Shown: piece by piece, positions 34,978 through 46,712 of the stretch
Layout of the letters: each line of letters opens with the position of its first letter
Position numbering within the stretch: the first letter of the stretch is position 1
Origin: Salinispora pacifica CNR114
GTDB taxonomy: Bacteria; Actinomycetota; Actinomycetes; Mycobacteriales; Micromonosporaceae
NCBI RefSeq assembly: GCF_000514775.1
Contig: NZ_AZWO01000004.1
Location: 10,089-74,088 of the forward strand
Direction: 5' to 3'
Length of the DNA stretch: 64,000 bases
Made by a program: the position numbers and the translations under genes
Notes under the pieces: model-generated
Seen by the model: the letters and a program-made list of their open reading frames with translations, nothing else
Databases searched by the model: none
What the model was told of the DNA's origin: nothing

Positions 34978-36272
34978 CTGGCCAACCGCTCGGCGAGCTG
35001 CTGATCCAGGGTCTCCTCGGCTAGCGTGCCCACCGGCTGCACGTACGCGGTGATGCCGTCATCCCAGACCACCACCGCGGCGGCGACCCCCGGTAGCTCG
35101 GCGACCGTGTTCTCCACCTCGGTGAGGTCGACCTTCATCCCGCCGACCGAGACCTGGGAGTCGAGCCGGCCGCGGATGGTCACCAGGCCGCTGTCCGGGT
35201 CCACGGTGCCCGCGTCCCGGGTGTGTAGCCAGCCTTCGGACCAGCGAGACGGGTCGGTGTGGCCGAGGTACGGGGAGGCGGGACAGCTCACCCGCAGCTC
35301 ACCGGCGACCGCACGAACATCGATACCGGGGGCGGGGATGATCCCCGGCCGGTGTTGTCCATGCAGGTCGGTGCCGATGACGCCAACCTCGGTCATCCCA
35401 TACATGTTGCCCAGCGGCACACCGAACCGATCGGTGAAGGAGTGGACCGTGCTGGCCGGAACCAGTTCCCCACCGGTGATCATCCGGGCGAACATCGGTA
35501 GTGGCCGGTCGAGCTGGGTCGCGGCCAGAAGTCCGATATGGAATGGCACGCCGAGGACGGTGGCCGGGCTGTCGGCTGCGCCGATCGCATCGAGCACCGC
35601 CGCGCCGCTGAGTCGTTCTGGTGGGACCAGTTCGACGCCGGCGTGCAGCCCGTAGAGCAGACCACCGACGAGGCCGAGCACATGCACCATGGACGGCAGC
35701 AGGATGAGTCGTTCGCCGGGTAGGGCCACACCGTCGAGCTGGGTGTAGCGACGCACCTCAGCGACCAGGTCGGCGGCGGTCCGACCGATAACCTTGGCGG
35801 GTCCGGTGGAGCCGGAGCTGAGTTGGATCACCGCGTGGGCGGTGGCGGCTGGGCGGTCGCCGTACGGAGTGACCCCCTCGGTGACCTCGACGAAGACTCG
35901 TAGTGCGCCGCCACCGGTGTGGACCGGCGCCACAACCGCCTGCGGGGTGAGCCGCCGTAGTGCGCGGTCGACCTCGTGGTCGGTGAGTCGATGGTCCAGC
36001 AGGATGGCCTGGGCACCGCTCCGCCAGGTGGCGAGCAGGTGCACCACGTACGCCAGGGACGGCGGCAGCCGTAGCGCGACGGCGCCCCCGGGGCGCAGTC
36101 CAGCAGCGCGGAGGTGGGTCTGCGCCTCGGTGACCAGCCGGTGTAACGTGCCCCGGTCAACCGGGTCGGGGAGCCGGAAGCAGACGTCGGCCGGATTGCC
36201 GGTAAACAGAAAATCGTCTACCCAGTCGGGATCGGTCACATCGGAATCGCGGGACGAGGGGTTCCCATTCAC
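34872..36272 (-). CDS. AMP-dependent acyl ligase
   Basis: This 466-residue ANL enzyme is shorter than typical acyl-CoA synthetases (~520), with a reduced N-terminus. Motifs: IQLSSGSTGPAKVIGR (P-loop), GNMYGMTEVGVIG, GWLHTRDAG, IRGRLDSQVSVGGMKVD and the C-terminal catalytic Lys in LPRTTTGKLVRS. It may activate a starter such as an aryl or fatty acid for the neighbouring ACPs. As the first gene of the minus-strand operon it is preceded by inverted repeats. Confidence 0.85.
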   Translation of the reverse strand: MNGNPSSRDSDVTDPDWVDDFLFTGNPADVCFRLPDPVDRGTLHRLVTEAQTHLRAAGLRPGGAVALRLPPSLAYVVHLLATWRSGAQAILLDHRLTDHEVDRALRRLTPQAVVAPVHTGGGALRVFVEVTEGVTPYGDRPAATAHAVIQLSSGSTGPAKVIGRTAADLVAEVRRYTQLDGVALPGERLILLPSMVHVLGLVGGLLYGLHAGVELVPPERLSGAAVLDAIGAADSPATVLGVPFHIGLLAATQLDRPLPMFARMITGGELVPASTVHSFTDRFGVPLGNMYGMTEVGVIGTDLHGQHRPGIIPAPGIDVRAVAGELRVSCPASPYLGHTDPSRWSEGWLHTRDAGTVDPDSGLVTIRGRLDSQVSVGGMKVDLTEVENTVAELPGVAAAVVVWDDGITAYVQPVGTLAEETLDQQLAERLASYKRPRTLRLLEQLPRTTTGKLVRSVETLRTAGTS

Positions 36273-36296
36273 TGCCGTTCACCGCCCAGCACAAAT

Positions 36297-36314
36297 AAGG
36301 GCATTCCTGCCCTT
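36297..36314. promoter_or_regulatory. Inverted repeat upstream of the AMP ligase
   Basis: AAGGGCA and TGCCCTT flank TTCC, 25-42 nt before the ligase ATG. It is a candidate operator or leader hairpin for the biosynthetic operon. Confidence 0.35.
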
Positions 36315-36555
36315 GAGGGGTTCCACTGAGATGCTGCGGCCGACCCTACGGCAGACTCCAGAGCCGCTGACAGGTGCGAAAGGATAGATCAAAAAAAGCG
36401 GCTGGCCGGATTGCCGGCAACCACTTCGCCGTGCAATATCGCGCGCGCGCCTCCCGCACCAAAACCAACGGGTGACCCTGCATGCGTTAGGAGGACCCTC
36501 AACGCCCCGAACGCATGATGCGCCTGCGCCCACGACGGTCTTCCCCGCCGATCGC

Positions 36556-36580
36556 GCTCATGCGGGGATACCGCATGAGC
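36556..36580. promoter_or_regulatory. Perfect 10-bp inverted repeat (operator candidate)
   Basis: GCTCATGCGG and CCGCATGAGC flank GGATA. A second smaller repeat, CCTATT and AATAGG around six bases, follows at 36605-36622. The centre-to-centre geometry suits a dimeric TetR or MarR-type regulator, but no such regulator is encoded in the window. Confidence 0.5.
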
Positions 36581-37001
36581 AAATAGGACATACATTCCTC
36601 CACACCTATTGCCCAAAATAGGCCGGGTACCGGCTGCCGCTAGCGATTTCCGACAACATCACCCCGCCACCGCGCGCGGTTCCCGGCCGCCATTCTGGCC
36701 GGGTTGTTCGCAATTCGGCCTACCTCCGCTGCCGAGGGGTGGCCCGACGTGCGGCCGTACCGACGGGTGGTTCGGGTCAACTCGCGGGGGTAGGTCTCGA
36801 TCGTCACGAGCTGGGGCCGTCCGGCAGGGGGTAGAGCCCAAGGGGGTACGCGTGGACCGTCGAGGGGCGGACGCCGCGACCCTGCCGTGACGCTGGCGCC
36901 CGCCCTGCCCGTCGATGCGACGGACCATCGCGTCGGGCCACGCGTCGACCGGTGACTCGCACCGCCAACGCGAGGTGTCAAGGCCGATGCCGGCCGGGCA
37001 T

Positions 37002-37023
37002 CCCGCACCCACCGGAGTGCGGG
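37002..37023 (-). terminator. Hairpin after the ABM monooxygenase gene
   Basis: CCCGCAC and GTGCGGG pair around an 8-nt loop, starting 15 nt after the stop of the last gene of the type II PKS operon. Confidence 0.5.
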
Positions 37024-37038
37024 CTGACCGCGATGCCG

Positions 37039-37398
37039 TCAGGGTAGGGTGGGAGTCTGGGCAAGAATGTGGAAGCGCAGGGAGCGGGCATCGGTGAAGC
37101 ACTCCCGCATCGGGCGAACCAGGTCGCGGTGCTCCGGGCTTCGCTCCCACGCCTCGAAGTCCGCCAGACTCGCCCACTCGCTGGTGATCAACCACTGCTC
37201 CGGGTCCGCCGCCGACCGACACACCTGATCAACCCGGTGTCCCGGCACCCCGTCTGCGACGAGGTGGCGCACCGCCTCGTACGCGGCCAGGAACGCCTCC
37301 GTCCGTTCCGCTGGCACCCGCACCAGAAACACCACCCGCCCTCCGGCCATACCGGTGCCAGGCCGGGCCGAGGCATTCCGTTCGTCCAGTTCGGTCAC
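37039..37398 (-). CDS. Antibiotic biosynthesis monooxygenase (ABM) domain protein
   Basis: This 119-residue protein has the dimeric ferredoxin-like ABM fold found in cofactor-free quinone-forming oxygenases such as ActVA-ORF6 and in small cyclase-like proteins. VVFLVRVPAERTEAFLAAYEAV, the DPEQWLITSEWASLADFEAWERSPEH block and a terminal beta strand are typical. It overlaps the CLF stop (GTGA), and is the last gene of the type II PKS operon. A role in oxidising the aromatic polyketide or aiding cyclisation is inferred. Confidence 0.82.
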   Translation of the reverse strand: MTELDERNASARPGTGMAGGRVVFLVRVPAERTEAFLAAYEAVRHLVADGVPGHRVDQVCRSAADPEQWLITSEWASLADFEAWERSPEHRDLVRPMRECFTDARSLRFHILAQTPTLP

Positions 37399-38642
37399 TG
37401 CTCACCGCCGTCACTGGGCGCCGCCCCCAGCAGGACCAGCGCACTGTTGAACCCGTCGAAACCGCGGGCACAGACCAGCGACAACCGGTTCACCGGCTGT
37501 CGCTGCTCCCGCAGGAAGTCCAGCTCGCACCCGGGCGCGACCTCGTCTGGCCCGGCGGACGCGGGCAACGTGTCATGGGCGAAGGCGAGCAACGCGGTCG
37601 CCACGTCCAAGGCGGCTCCCCCCTGGTGAGCCCGCCCGGTCAGCGACTTCTGCGTGGTGACCGGGGGCAGCCGGTCGCCAAAGACAGCGCGCAACGCGAT
37701 CGCCTCACTGCGGTCGTAGCGCGGCACCCCCAACGCGTCGGGCACCACCACGTCGACCGCGTCCGCGCCGACCCCGGCCCGGTCCAGCGCCAGCCGCATC
37801 GCCCGGGCGTACTGCACCGGGTCGCCCGCCGTGTCCGTGGTGGTGTGCGCGCCGTCGTGGGTGGCGCCCCACCCCATCACCTCCCCGTAGATCCGGGCCC
37901 CTCGGGCCAGGGCATGGCCCAACTCCTCCACGACAAAAACCGCACCCCCCTCGGCCGGCAGGTAGCCCCTCGCCGCCGCGTCGAACGGTCGGTACGCCCG
38001 CTCCGGGTCCGCCCCCTCGCTGAGCATCCCGGAGGCGAGCTGACAGGCGAGCGCGTACGGGCTCAACGGGCACTCGGTCGCCCCCGCTATCACCACCGGG
38101 GTCCCCCGGCGGACCGCCCGGGCGGCATGCGCCAGGCTGTCCAACCCGCCGGCGGTCTCGGACACCAACACCCCGCACGGCCCCTTGAACTGGTGGTGGA
38201 TCGAGAGCTGACCGACGCTGGCGGCGTAGAACCAGGCGATCGACTGGTACGCCCCGACCGTCCGGGTGGACCCGCCCCACAACCGTTGCAGCTCCCGCTG
38301 CCCGAACAGGTTCCCCCCGGACGAACTGGCCAGGGCGACCGCGTAGCCGTACGGGTCCGGGGCCCGCAGCGGCAGCCCCGCGTCGGCCAGGGCCAGCCGG
38401 GTGGCGGCGAACCCGAGGTGCGTCCACCGGTCGGTCTGCACCAGCCGGCGGTTGTCGGCATAGCCGGCGGCGTCGAATCCCGACACCTCACCGCCGAAGC
38501 GGGTCGGGTAGCTGGAGGGATCGAACAGGGTGATCGGCCCGGTGCGGCGGGTTCCGGTACGCACCGTCTGCCAGTGCGCGTCCACGCCGACACCGCTCGG
38601 CGCGACCACCCCGATCCCGGTCACCACCGCCCGCGCGGTCAC
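37395..38642 (-). CDS. Type II PKS chain-length factor (KS beta)
   Basis: This 415-residue KS homologue pairs with KS alpha and sets polyketide chain length. The nucleophile position is T163 ([12 protein letters not shown]), where most CLFs have Gln, and the His motifs are lost ([18 protein letters not shown]), so it cannot condense by itself. The GTG at 38642 overlaps the KS stop (GTGA), giving [16 protein letters not shown]; the longer open frame upstream is not used. It forms the minimal PKS with the KS at 38639-39910 and the ACP domain at 40330-41049. Confidence 0.92.
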   Translation of the reverse strand: MTARAVVTGIGVVAPSGVGVDAHWQTVRTGTRRTGPITLFDPSSYPTRFGGEVSGFDAAGYADNRRLVQTDRWTHLGFAATRLALADAGLPLRAPDPYGYAVALASSSGGNLFGQRELQRLWGGSTRTVGAYQSIAWFYAASVGQLSIHHQFKGPCGVLVSETAGGLDSLAHAARAVRRGTPVVIAGATECPLSPYALACQLASGMLSEGADPERAYRPFDAAARGYLPAEGGAVFVVEELGHALARGARIYGEVMGWGATHDGAHTTTDTAGDPVQYARAMRLALDRAGVGADAVDVVVPDALGVPRYDRSEAIALRAVFGDRLPPVTTQKSLTGRAHQGGAALDVATALLAFAHDTLPASAGPDEVAPGCELDFLREQRQPVNRLSLVCARGFDGFNSALVLLGAAPSDGGEQ

Positions 38643-39910
38643 GACGTCACCGCCGACAACCGCCGAAACACCATCGCCGACTGGAAGCCGCCGAATCCAC
38701 TGCCGACCGACAACGCCACGTCTACCGGCAGCTCCCGCGCCTCGTTCGGCACATAGTCCAGGTCGCACTCCGGGTCGCGGGTCGCCCAGTTCGCCGTCGG
38801 CGGTACCACGCCGAACTCGATGGCCAGCGCGCAGGCGGCCATCTCGATCGAACCGATCGCACCGAGCGAGTGCCCCACCATCGATTTGATCGAACTGATC
38901 GGCACCCGGTACGCGACCTCGCCGAGCGCCCGTTTGAACGCGGCGGTCTCATGCCGATCGTTCTGTCGGGTTCCGGAGCCATGGGCACTGATGTAGGAGA
39001 CCTGGTCGGCCCGGATCCGCCCCTGGCCCAGCGCGTCGGTGATGGCGAGCCCCATCTCCAGCCCATCCGGACGGAGCCCGGTCATGTGGTAGCCGTTGCT
39101 GCGGCTGGCGTACCCGGCGACCTCGCAGTAGATGTGCGCGCCCCGCCGCCGAGCCCGCTCCTCCTCCTCCAACACCAACACCGCGGCGCCCTCGGCGAGG
39201 ACGAAGCCGTGCCGGTCGGCGTCGAACGGGCGGGAGGCGTGCTCCGGGTCGTCGTTGTCGGGGCTGGTGGCCTGGATAGCGTCGAACGAGGCGACGGTAA
39301 CCGGGGAGATCGGCGAGTCAGCGGCACCGGTCAGCACCACGTCGGCCTCGCCGTCAACGATGAGCTGATGGGCGTATCCGATCGCGTCGATGCCGGACGT
39401 ACAGCCCGTGGAGACCACCTGGACCGGGCCGTGCAGCCCGTACCGGCAGGCCACGTCGGCGGCGAGGCTGCTCGGCACCAACGCCTGGTACAGGTACGGG
39501 CCACCCCGGGCGGCGTCAACCAGCCAGTTCCGGCCGCCGTCGCTGACCGTGACGTACTCCTGTTCCAGCGCCATTGTCCCGCCGACGGCGGTGCCCAGGA
39601 CCACGCCGGTGTGTTCCCGGAGCGCGTCGGTGAATTCCAGGCCGGCGTCAACGACGGCCTCGGCCGCGCAGGCGAGCGCGAACTGCACGTATCGGTCAGC
39701 ACGCCGCTGTTCGGGAATGCTGAGGCCGGCGGCAACCGGCTCGAAGTCGCACTCGGCGGCGATTCGCGACCGGAACGGCGACGGGTCGAAGAAGGAGATC
39801 CGCCGGGTCGCCGTACGCCCCTCGGTGATCGTCTTCCAGAACCTGTCCCGAGTGGCGCCACCCGGCGCGACCACCCCGACGCCGGTCACCACCGAGCGGC
39901 GCCCGGTCAC
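38639..39910 (-). CDS. Type II PKS ketosynthase alpha
   Basis: This 423-residue catalytic subunit has C170 ([10 protein letters not shown]), H310 (ISAHGSGT) and H347 ([12 protein letters not shown]). It iteratively condenses malonyl-ACP units. I chose the GTG at 39910, preceded by GGAGTGG, which gives [17 protein letters not shown]; a GTG at 39943 overlapping the cupin gene is possible. Motif spelling and neighbours resemble spore-pigment (WhiE) synthases. Confidence 0.94.
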   Translation of the reverse strand: MTGRRSVVTGVGVVAPGGATRDRFWKTITEGRTATRRISFFDPSPFRSRIAAECDFEPVAAGLSIPEQRRADRYVQFALACAAEAVVDAGLEFTDALREHTGVVLGTAVGGTMALEQEYVTVSDGGRNWLVDAARGGPYLYQALVPSSLAADVACRYGLHGPVQVVSTGCTSGIDAIGYAHQLIVDGEADVVLTGAADSPISPVTVASFDAIQATSPDNDDPEHASRPFDADRHGFVLAEGAAVLVLEEEERARRRGAHIYCEVAGYASRSNGYHMTGLRPDGLEMGLAITDALGQGRIRADQVSYISAHGSGTRQNDRHETAAFKRALGEVAYRVPISSIKSMVGHSLGAIGSIEMAACALAIEFGVVPPTANWATRDPECDLDYVPNEARELPVDVALSVGSGFGGFQSAMVFRRLSAVTS

Positions 39911-39932
39911 GGTGCCACTCCGATCTTCGCGC

Positions 39933-42422
<2,490 letters not shown>

Positions 42423-42435
42423 CAGCCCACCCGCC

Positions 42436-43041
42436 TCAGACCGGATCCACCGCGAGCAGCGGCTGGTCGTACTCCACCGGTTGACCATCGTCGACGAGGA
42501 CCTCGGCGATACGCCCGGCCCGATCGGCGGTCACCTCATTCATCAGCTTCATCGCCTCGACGATGCCGACGACCTGGCCGGGGTGGACCCGGTCGCCGAC
42601 GGCGACGAACGGCGCCGCGCCGGGCTCCGGCGCCCGGTAGAAGGTCCCGACGATCGGTGACCGCACCGTGTGCCGAGCTACGGGTACGGCTGCTGGTTGC
42701 GGGGGGACGACCGGCGGCGCGGCGAGAAGCGGTTGCGGGGGGACGACCGGCGGCGCGGCGAGGACCGGTTGCGGGGGAGGTTGTCCAATGTCACCCACCG
42801 CGTGCCACTCCACCTCCAGGATCGCGTCGCCGTTGCCCAGCCGGATCCGCCGGATCGGCCCGGCCAACTCGGCGAGGAGTTCCCGGGCCTGACGGCGCAG
42901 GTCGGTCAGCGCGACGTCCGCCGGAACGTTGGATACCGCGGCCGCCGTGGCGTCGAGGGCCCCGCCGGACCGTGGTTCCAGGTCCGCCGCCGCGTCACCG
43001 TTGAGGATCGTGACGCCGGCCGGCGCCAGGTCGGCGCTCAT
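42436..43041 (-). CDS. accB: Biotin carboxyl carrier protein
   Basis: This 201-residue protein carries biotin on Lys in [10 protein letters not shown]. The C-terminal ~75 residues ([16 protein letters not shown] onward) are the biotinyl domain with the thumb typical of AccB. The linker holds a repeated Ala/Pro/Val module (APPVVPPQP twice). The N-terminal ATG overlaps the stop of accDA (ATGA). It is the carrier for accC and accDA. Confidence 0.92.
   Translation of the reverse strand: MSADLAPAGVTILNGDAAADLEPRSGGALDATAAAVSNVPADVALTDLRRQARELLAELAGPIRRIRLGNGDAILEVEWHAVGDIGQPPPQPVLAAPPVVPPQPLLAAPPVVPPQPAAVPVARHTVRSPIVGTFYRAPEPGAAPFVAVGDRVHPGQVVGIVEAMKLMNEVTADRAGRIAEVLVDDGQPVEYDQPLLAVDPV
42695..42762 (-). 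repeat. In-frame 36-bp tandem repeat in the BCCP linker
   Basis: A 32-bp block beginning GGTTGCGGGGGGACGACC occurs at 42695-42726 and 42731-42762, period 36 bp (12 codons), with a partial third copy beginning near 42767. It encodes the flexible Pro-rich linker, and copy number may vary between strains. Confidence 0.85.
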
Positions 43042-44732
43042 CGGGCACCCGCCCTGGCTCCGAGGCCGGCGGCACCGAACCGACGGAACCGCCGCCTTCG
43101 GCGGCGAACCAGGGTCGCGGTCGGCACGTCGAGCAACGGCACCAGGTGCGCCAGCACCGCCTCCCGCACCGCCTGCATGGCGGCCGGTGGGTCGTGGTGC
43201 GCGGCCGGCGCCGGTTCCGGCACCACCCCGTCCACCACCCCGAGCCGACGGAGGTCGGCGCTGGTCAGCCGTAGTGCGCGGGCCGCCTGCGGGGCCGCGG
43301 ACCGGTCTGGCCAGAGAATCGCAGCACACCCCTCGGGGCTGATCACCGAGTAGACGGCGTGTTCCAGCATCAGCACCCGGTCGGCGACCGCGAGCGCCAG
43401 CGCACCACCGCTGCCGCCCTCGCCGGTGATCACCGCGACGACCGGGGTCGGCAGCATCGTCAGGGTCAGGATGTTCTCCGCGATCGCCGCAGCCTGGCCC
43501 TGCTCCTCCGCGCCCACTCCCGGGTCAGCGCCCGGGGTGTCCACGAGGGTGACGACGGGCAGCCCCCACCGCGCGGCCAGCCGGAGCAGCCGGAGCGCCT
43601 TCCGGTGCCCGGCCGGGCTCGCCATTCCGAAGTTGCGGGACATCAGATCGGCGGTCGTGTGGCCCTTCTGGTGGCCGACCACCAGGACCGGCCGGCCGGC
43701 CAGTTCGGCCAGCCCGCCGACGACCGCCGGGCAGTCCGCGCCCAGCCGGTCACCGTGCAGCTCGACGAAGCTGTCGAAGGCCGTCTCCAGATAGTCCAGG
43801 GTGGTCGGGCGACCCGGGTGCCGGGCCAGCCGGACCGTCTCCCAGGCGTCCCGCTCGTCCGCGCCCTGCGTCGGCGGGCTGCTCACGGGTGGACCCTCCG
43901 GTTCGGGCCCGGCACCCACCGGTTCACGCCCGCCGGATGCGGCAGCTAGCAGCGTGGCGAGGCAACCGCGCAGGGCGTGCCGGGGTACCACCAGATCAAC
44001 CTGGCCGTGCCGCAGCAGAAACTCGGCGGTCTGGAACCCGTCGGGCAGCTCCCGGCCGGTCACCTGGCGAATCACCCGAGGACCGGCGAAGCCCATCCGG
44101 GCACCGCTCTCGGCGACCACCACGTCGGTGTTGGTGGCGAACGAGGCGGCCACCCCGCCGTACGTGGGGTCGGTGAGCACACTGACGCTCGGCACCCCGG
44201 ACTCGCGCAACGCGGCGACGGCCTGGCTGACCGTCGCCATCTGCATCAGCGACAGCACCCCTTCCTGCATCCGCGCTCCGCCGGAGGCGGTTACCACCAC
44301 CAGCGGAACCCGGTCGGCGAGGGCACGCTCGGCGGCCCGGGTGATCAGCTCGCCGACCGCACACCCGAGGCTGCCGCCGAGGAAGCGGAAGTCCATCACG
44401 GCGATCACGCAACGGCTCCCGGTCACCGTGGCGGTACCGCAGACAACCGCCTCGGCCAGCCCGGTGCCACTGCGCGCGGCGGTGAGCCGATGGGGGTAGG
44501 GGAGCACGTCGACGAAGCCGATCGGATCCACCTCCGGCGCCTGGTCGGCGAGCGCGGTAAACGACCCGGGGTCCACCAGCTGCGCCAGGCGGGCCGGCGC
44601 GTCGAGCCGGGAGTGCGCGCCGCACTCCGGGCACACGTCCAGGTTCCGCCGCAGCCGTTTGCGGTACAGCAGGCTGGCGCAGCCGCCGCAGCGGGACCAG
44701 AGCTGCCCGCCCCGGGGCGTGGTCGGGTTCAT
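43038..44732 (-). CDS. accDA: Acetyl-CoA carboxylase carboxyltransferase, beta-alpha fusion (AccD-AccA)
   Basis: This 564-residue protein combines both carboxyltransferase halves. Residues ~1-270 are AccD, with the Zn ribbon (CGGC and CPEC) and [17 protein letters not shown]; residues ~300-540 are AccA, with [35 protein letters not shown] and [19 protein letters not shown]. It transfers the carboxyl group to acetyl-CoA to make malonyl-CoA. Beta-alpha fusions occur in various actinobacterial PKS loci. The ATG at 44732 overlaps the TcmI gene stop. Confidence 0.93.
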   Translation of the reverse strand: MNPTTPRGGQLWSRCGGCASLLYRKRLRRNLDVCPECGAHSRLDAPARLAQLVDPGSFTALADQAPEVDPIGFVDVLPYPHRLTAARSGTGLAEAVVCGTATVTGSRCVIAVMDFRFLGGSLGCAVGELITRAAERALADRVPLVVVTASGGARMQEGVLSLMQMATVSQAVAALRESGVPSVSVLTDPTYGGVAASFATNTDVVVAESGARMGFAGPRVIRQVTGRELPDGFQTAEFLLRHGQVDLVVPRHALRGCLATLLAAASGGREPVGAGPEPEGPPVSSPPTQGADERDAWETVRLARHPGRPTTLDYLETAFDSFVELHGDRLGADCPAVVGGLAELAGRPVLVVGHQKGHTTADLMSRNFGMASPAGHRKALRLLRLAARWGLPVVTLVDTPGADPGVGAEEQGQAAAIAENILTLTMLPTPVVAVITGEGGSGGALALAVADRVLMLEHAVYSVISPEGCAAILWPDRSAAPQAARALRLTSADLRRLGVVDGVVPEPAPAAHHDPPAAMQAVREAVLAHLVPLLDVPTATLVRRRRRRFRRFGAAGLGARAGAR

Positions 44733-45061
44733 GGCCGGTCTCCGGGAGCATCGAACCGGTACACGCACCGGGCCATCGCGTCTCGCGGCTCCCGCCAGGT
44801 CGGCAGGTACGGCGAGACGTACGGACGCAGCCGCTCACTGACCCGGACGAACTCCGGGTGATGGCGGGCCTCGGCGACCGCCGTCTCCCCCGGCAACTCC
44901 GTTTCCAGGAGGTGTAGATACAGGTCTTGCAGCCGGTACAGCGACCGGTGCTGGACCCCGGCCAGGCGAGGCAACTCGGTCGCGTCGGACTCGGCGAAGA
45001 TCTCGGCGATCCGCTCCTCCGCGCTCGGGTCGACCTTCGCGACGATCAACGAACGCTCCAT
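44729..45061 (-). CDS. TcmI-family polyketide cyclase 1
   Basis: This 110-residue ferredoxin-fold protein resembles TcmI and whiE-type second/later-ring cyclases. [35 protein letters not shown] and the C-terminal [21 protein letters not shown] segments are characteristic. It is the first gene of the nine-gene type II PKS operon. A close paralogue at 46358-46705 is transcribed in the opposite direction, so the two flank the SARP gene. Confidence 0.9.
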   Translation of the reverse strand: MERSLIVAKVDPSAEERIAEIFAESDATELPRLAGVQHRSLYRLQDLYLHLLETELPGETAVAEARHHPEFVRVSERLRPYVSPYLPTWREPRDAMARCVYRFDAPGDRP

Positions 45062-45454
45062 CGATGAACCTCCCCTAACGGCTGCGGACGCCGGCGGCGC
45101 CGTACGCCGAAAAGCCGGATGACTATGCGCACCATGGCCGCGCCACCGTCACCGGCGCGTCACCGGAGCCGTCCCCGGCCCAGAGTTTGGTGACGTTGCG
45201 TTGACGCTGACTGTGTAGGAGCTGTGACATGCAACCTGCACATAGTGGCCTATCCCCAGTTCAGAGCGCGTTTCATAGCAGTTACACACCGATCGGGATG
45301 TTGACGGTGCGTGACTAGATTGATAATCTCCGTCACGGTTAACCCGGTGGCCGTGACCCGATGCCGTGCCGCGGGACCAGCTACCCCGACCCGTGGGGTC
45401 ACGGGCAGCCGCGCCGGGGGACACAACCGAGGAACATTCCGCAGGGGGTCCGCC
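45062..45454. promoter_or_regulatory. Divergent promoter region of the PKS operon and the SARP gene
   Basis: This 393-bp spacer separates the minus-strand PKS operon from the plus-strand SARP gene. GTCACCA and GTCAACG heptamers 4 bp apart (minus strand, 45188-45205) have SARP-repeat spacing but only a weak following -10. The plus-strand promoter at 45301-45329 is listed separately. Confidence 0.5.
45301..45329 (+). promoter_or_regulatory. Sigma70-type promoter for the SARP regulator
   Basis: TTGACG and TAATCT are separated by exactly 17 nt, a near-consensus vegetative promoter. Transcription would start near 45336, leaving a leader of about 120 nt before the SARP start. Confidence 0.65.
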
Positions 45455-46279
45455 ATGGCCGCTGGTCCGTCCATGCCGACCGCCGGGGACCGTCCGGGCA
45501 CTCCGATCCGGCTGCACCTGCTGGGCGGGTTCCGGCTGTTGCACAGCGACGCCCCGGTGGTCGTACCGCGCGGGCTGCAACGCGTACTCGCGCTGGTCGG
45601 CCTGCGCCCCGGCACCACCCGCAGCCACCTCGCCGGGCTGCTCTGGCCAGACACCCCGGAGGAGCGCGCCCTCTCCTCACTCCGCACCGCCCTGTGGCGG
45701 TTACGCCAGGACCCCTACTGCCCGCTGCGCACCAGTGGGGACACCCTCCGGCTCGGGCCCGCCGTCCAGGTTGACGTGGACGCCCTGGTCGGCATGGCCG
45801 CCCGGGTCCGCGACGGGGACGACCCGAACACCGCCGCGGCCGTACTCGCGAAAGGCCGCCACGACCTGCTGCCCGGCTGGTACGACGACTGGGTGTTGGC
45901 CGAACGGGAGCGGCTACGCCAGCTGCGGCTCCACATGCTCGAGGAGCTGGCCGACCACTATCTGACAGCGGGCCGGCACGGTGAGGCGCTTGAAGCGGCG
46001 TTGGAAGCGCTGGCCGCCGAGCCGCTCCGCGAGACACCCCACCGCCTGGTGGTCCGCATCCACCTCGCCGAGGGCAACGCCTTCGAGGCGGTGCACGCGT
46101 TCTACGTCTACCGCGACCTGCTGCGTCGGGAGCTACGGCTGGAGCCGTCCGCCGCGATGACCGCCCTACTCGACGAGACGCTCCGGCCGATCCGGCAGGC
46201 CAGCCGTGACCCCCACGGACGCCGGCAGCCGCCGACCCCCCGCGTCACCAGAACCGACCTGGATGTGACGGGCAGGTGA
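45455..46279 (+). CDS. SARP-family transcriptional activator
   Basis: This 274-residue regulator has an OmpR-like winged helix-turn-helix (residues ~15-95: LHLLGGFRLLHSD, VVPRGLQRVLALVGL, LAGLLWPDTPEERALSSLRTALWRLR) followed by a bacterial transcriptional activator domain (residues ~115-255, ending LRRELRLEPSAAMTALL). SARPs activate adjacent antibiotic and pigment operons through direct repeats near -35. I chose the ATG at 45455 after GCAGGGGG. It probably controls the divergent PKS operon and the following cyclase and oxygenase. Confidence 0.92.
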   Translation: MAAGPSMPTAGDRPGTPIRLHLLGGFRLLHSDAPVVVPRGLQRVLALVGLRPGTTRSHLAGLLWPDTPEERALSSLRTALWRLRQDPYCPLRTSGDTLRLGPAVQVDVDALVGMAARVRDGDDPNTAAAVLAKGRHDLLPGWYDDWVLAERERLRQLRLHMLEELADHYLTAGRHGEALEAALEALAAEPLRETPHRLVVRIHLAEGNAFEAVHAFYVYRDLLRRELRLEPSAAMTALLDETLRPIRQASRDPHGRRQPPTPRVTRTDLDVTGR

Positions 46280-46357
46280 CAGGGGACTCGGCAGCGTGGA
46301 CAACGGCACGCGCCCCGGACCGGCCGCACGGGGCACCACGGTGGAAGGAATCCCAAA

Positions 46358-46705
46358 ATGAGCCGACTACTGATCGTCAGCAGGATCGTCCCCGGCGCGG
46401 AGGGACGGGTGGCCCAGATCTTCGCCGAGTCCGACGCCACCGAGTTACCCAGCCTCACCGGCGTCCGGCACCGCTCCCTGTACTGCCTGCATGACCTGTG
46501 CGTCCACCTGATGGAGACCGCCGACGTAGACCCGGACACCCTGGCCGGCGCCCGGAACCATCCGCTCTACCGGCAGGTCAACGAACGACTCTCCGCGCAC
46601 ACCTCCCCATACCTGCCGACCTGGCGCTCACCGCGCGACGCCATCGCCGGCTGCTTCTACCGTTGGGACTCCACGGCTGCCGCCGCGCCCCACGTGGCGG
46701 GCTGA
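46358..46705 (+). CDS. TcmI-family polyketide cyclase 2
   Basis: This 115-residue paralogue of the 44729-45061 protein shares [29 protein letters not shown] and [21 protein letters not shown] with it. GGAAGGAA precedes the ATG. It would act on the aromatic polyketide in a second cyclisation. It lies 7 nt ahead of the FAD monooxygenase and probably shares the SARP transcript. Confidence 0.9.
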   Translation: MSRLLIVSRIVPGAEGRVAQIFAESDATELPSLTGVRHRSLYCLHDLCVHLMETADVDPDTLAGARNHPLYRQVNERLSAHTSPYLPTWRSPRDAIAGCFYRWDSTAAAAPHVAG

Positions 46706-46712
46706 CGCCCAC

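Larger units (their letters stand above)
36273..37038. other. 766-bp intergenic region between the two biosynthetic operons
   Basis: Both flanking genes are on the minus strand. Open frames here lack ribosome sites and recognisable motifs, so I call no gene. It holds several inverted repeats, two A/T-rich patches (near 36380 and 36590-36620) and probably the promoter of the ligase-to-ATP-grasp operon. Confidence 0.6.

Noticed and set aside
14211..36272. NRPS or modular PKS in the Hpg locus
   Set aside because: No condensation domain and no multimodular protein exists in the window; the adenylating enzymes are stand-alone or fused only to a KS-like domain.
36279..37008. Several open frames in the 766-bp spacer
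   Set aside because: No ribosome sites, no recognisable motifs and overlapping frames on both strands, as expected by chance in GC-rich DNA.
45188..45205. SARP binding site on the PKS-operon promoter
   Set aside because: Two heptamers with 4-bp spacing were seen but no third copy and no suitable -10 at the expected distance.
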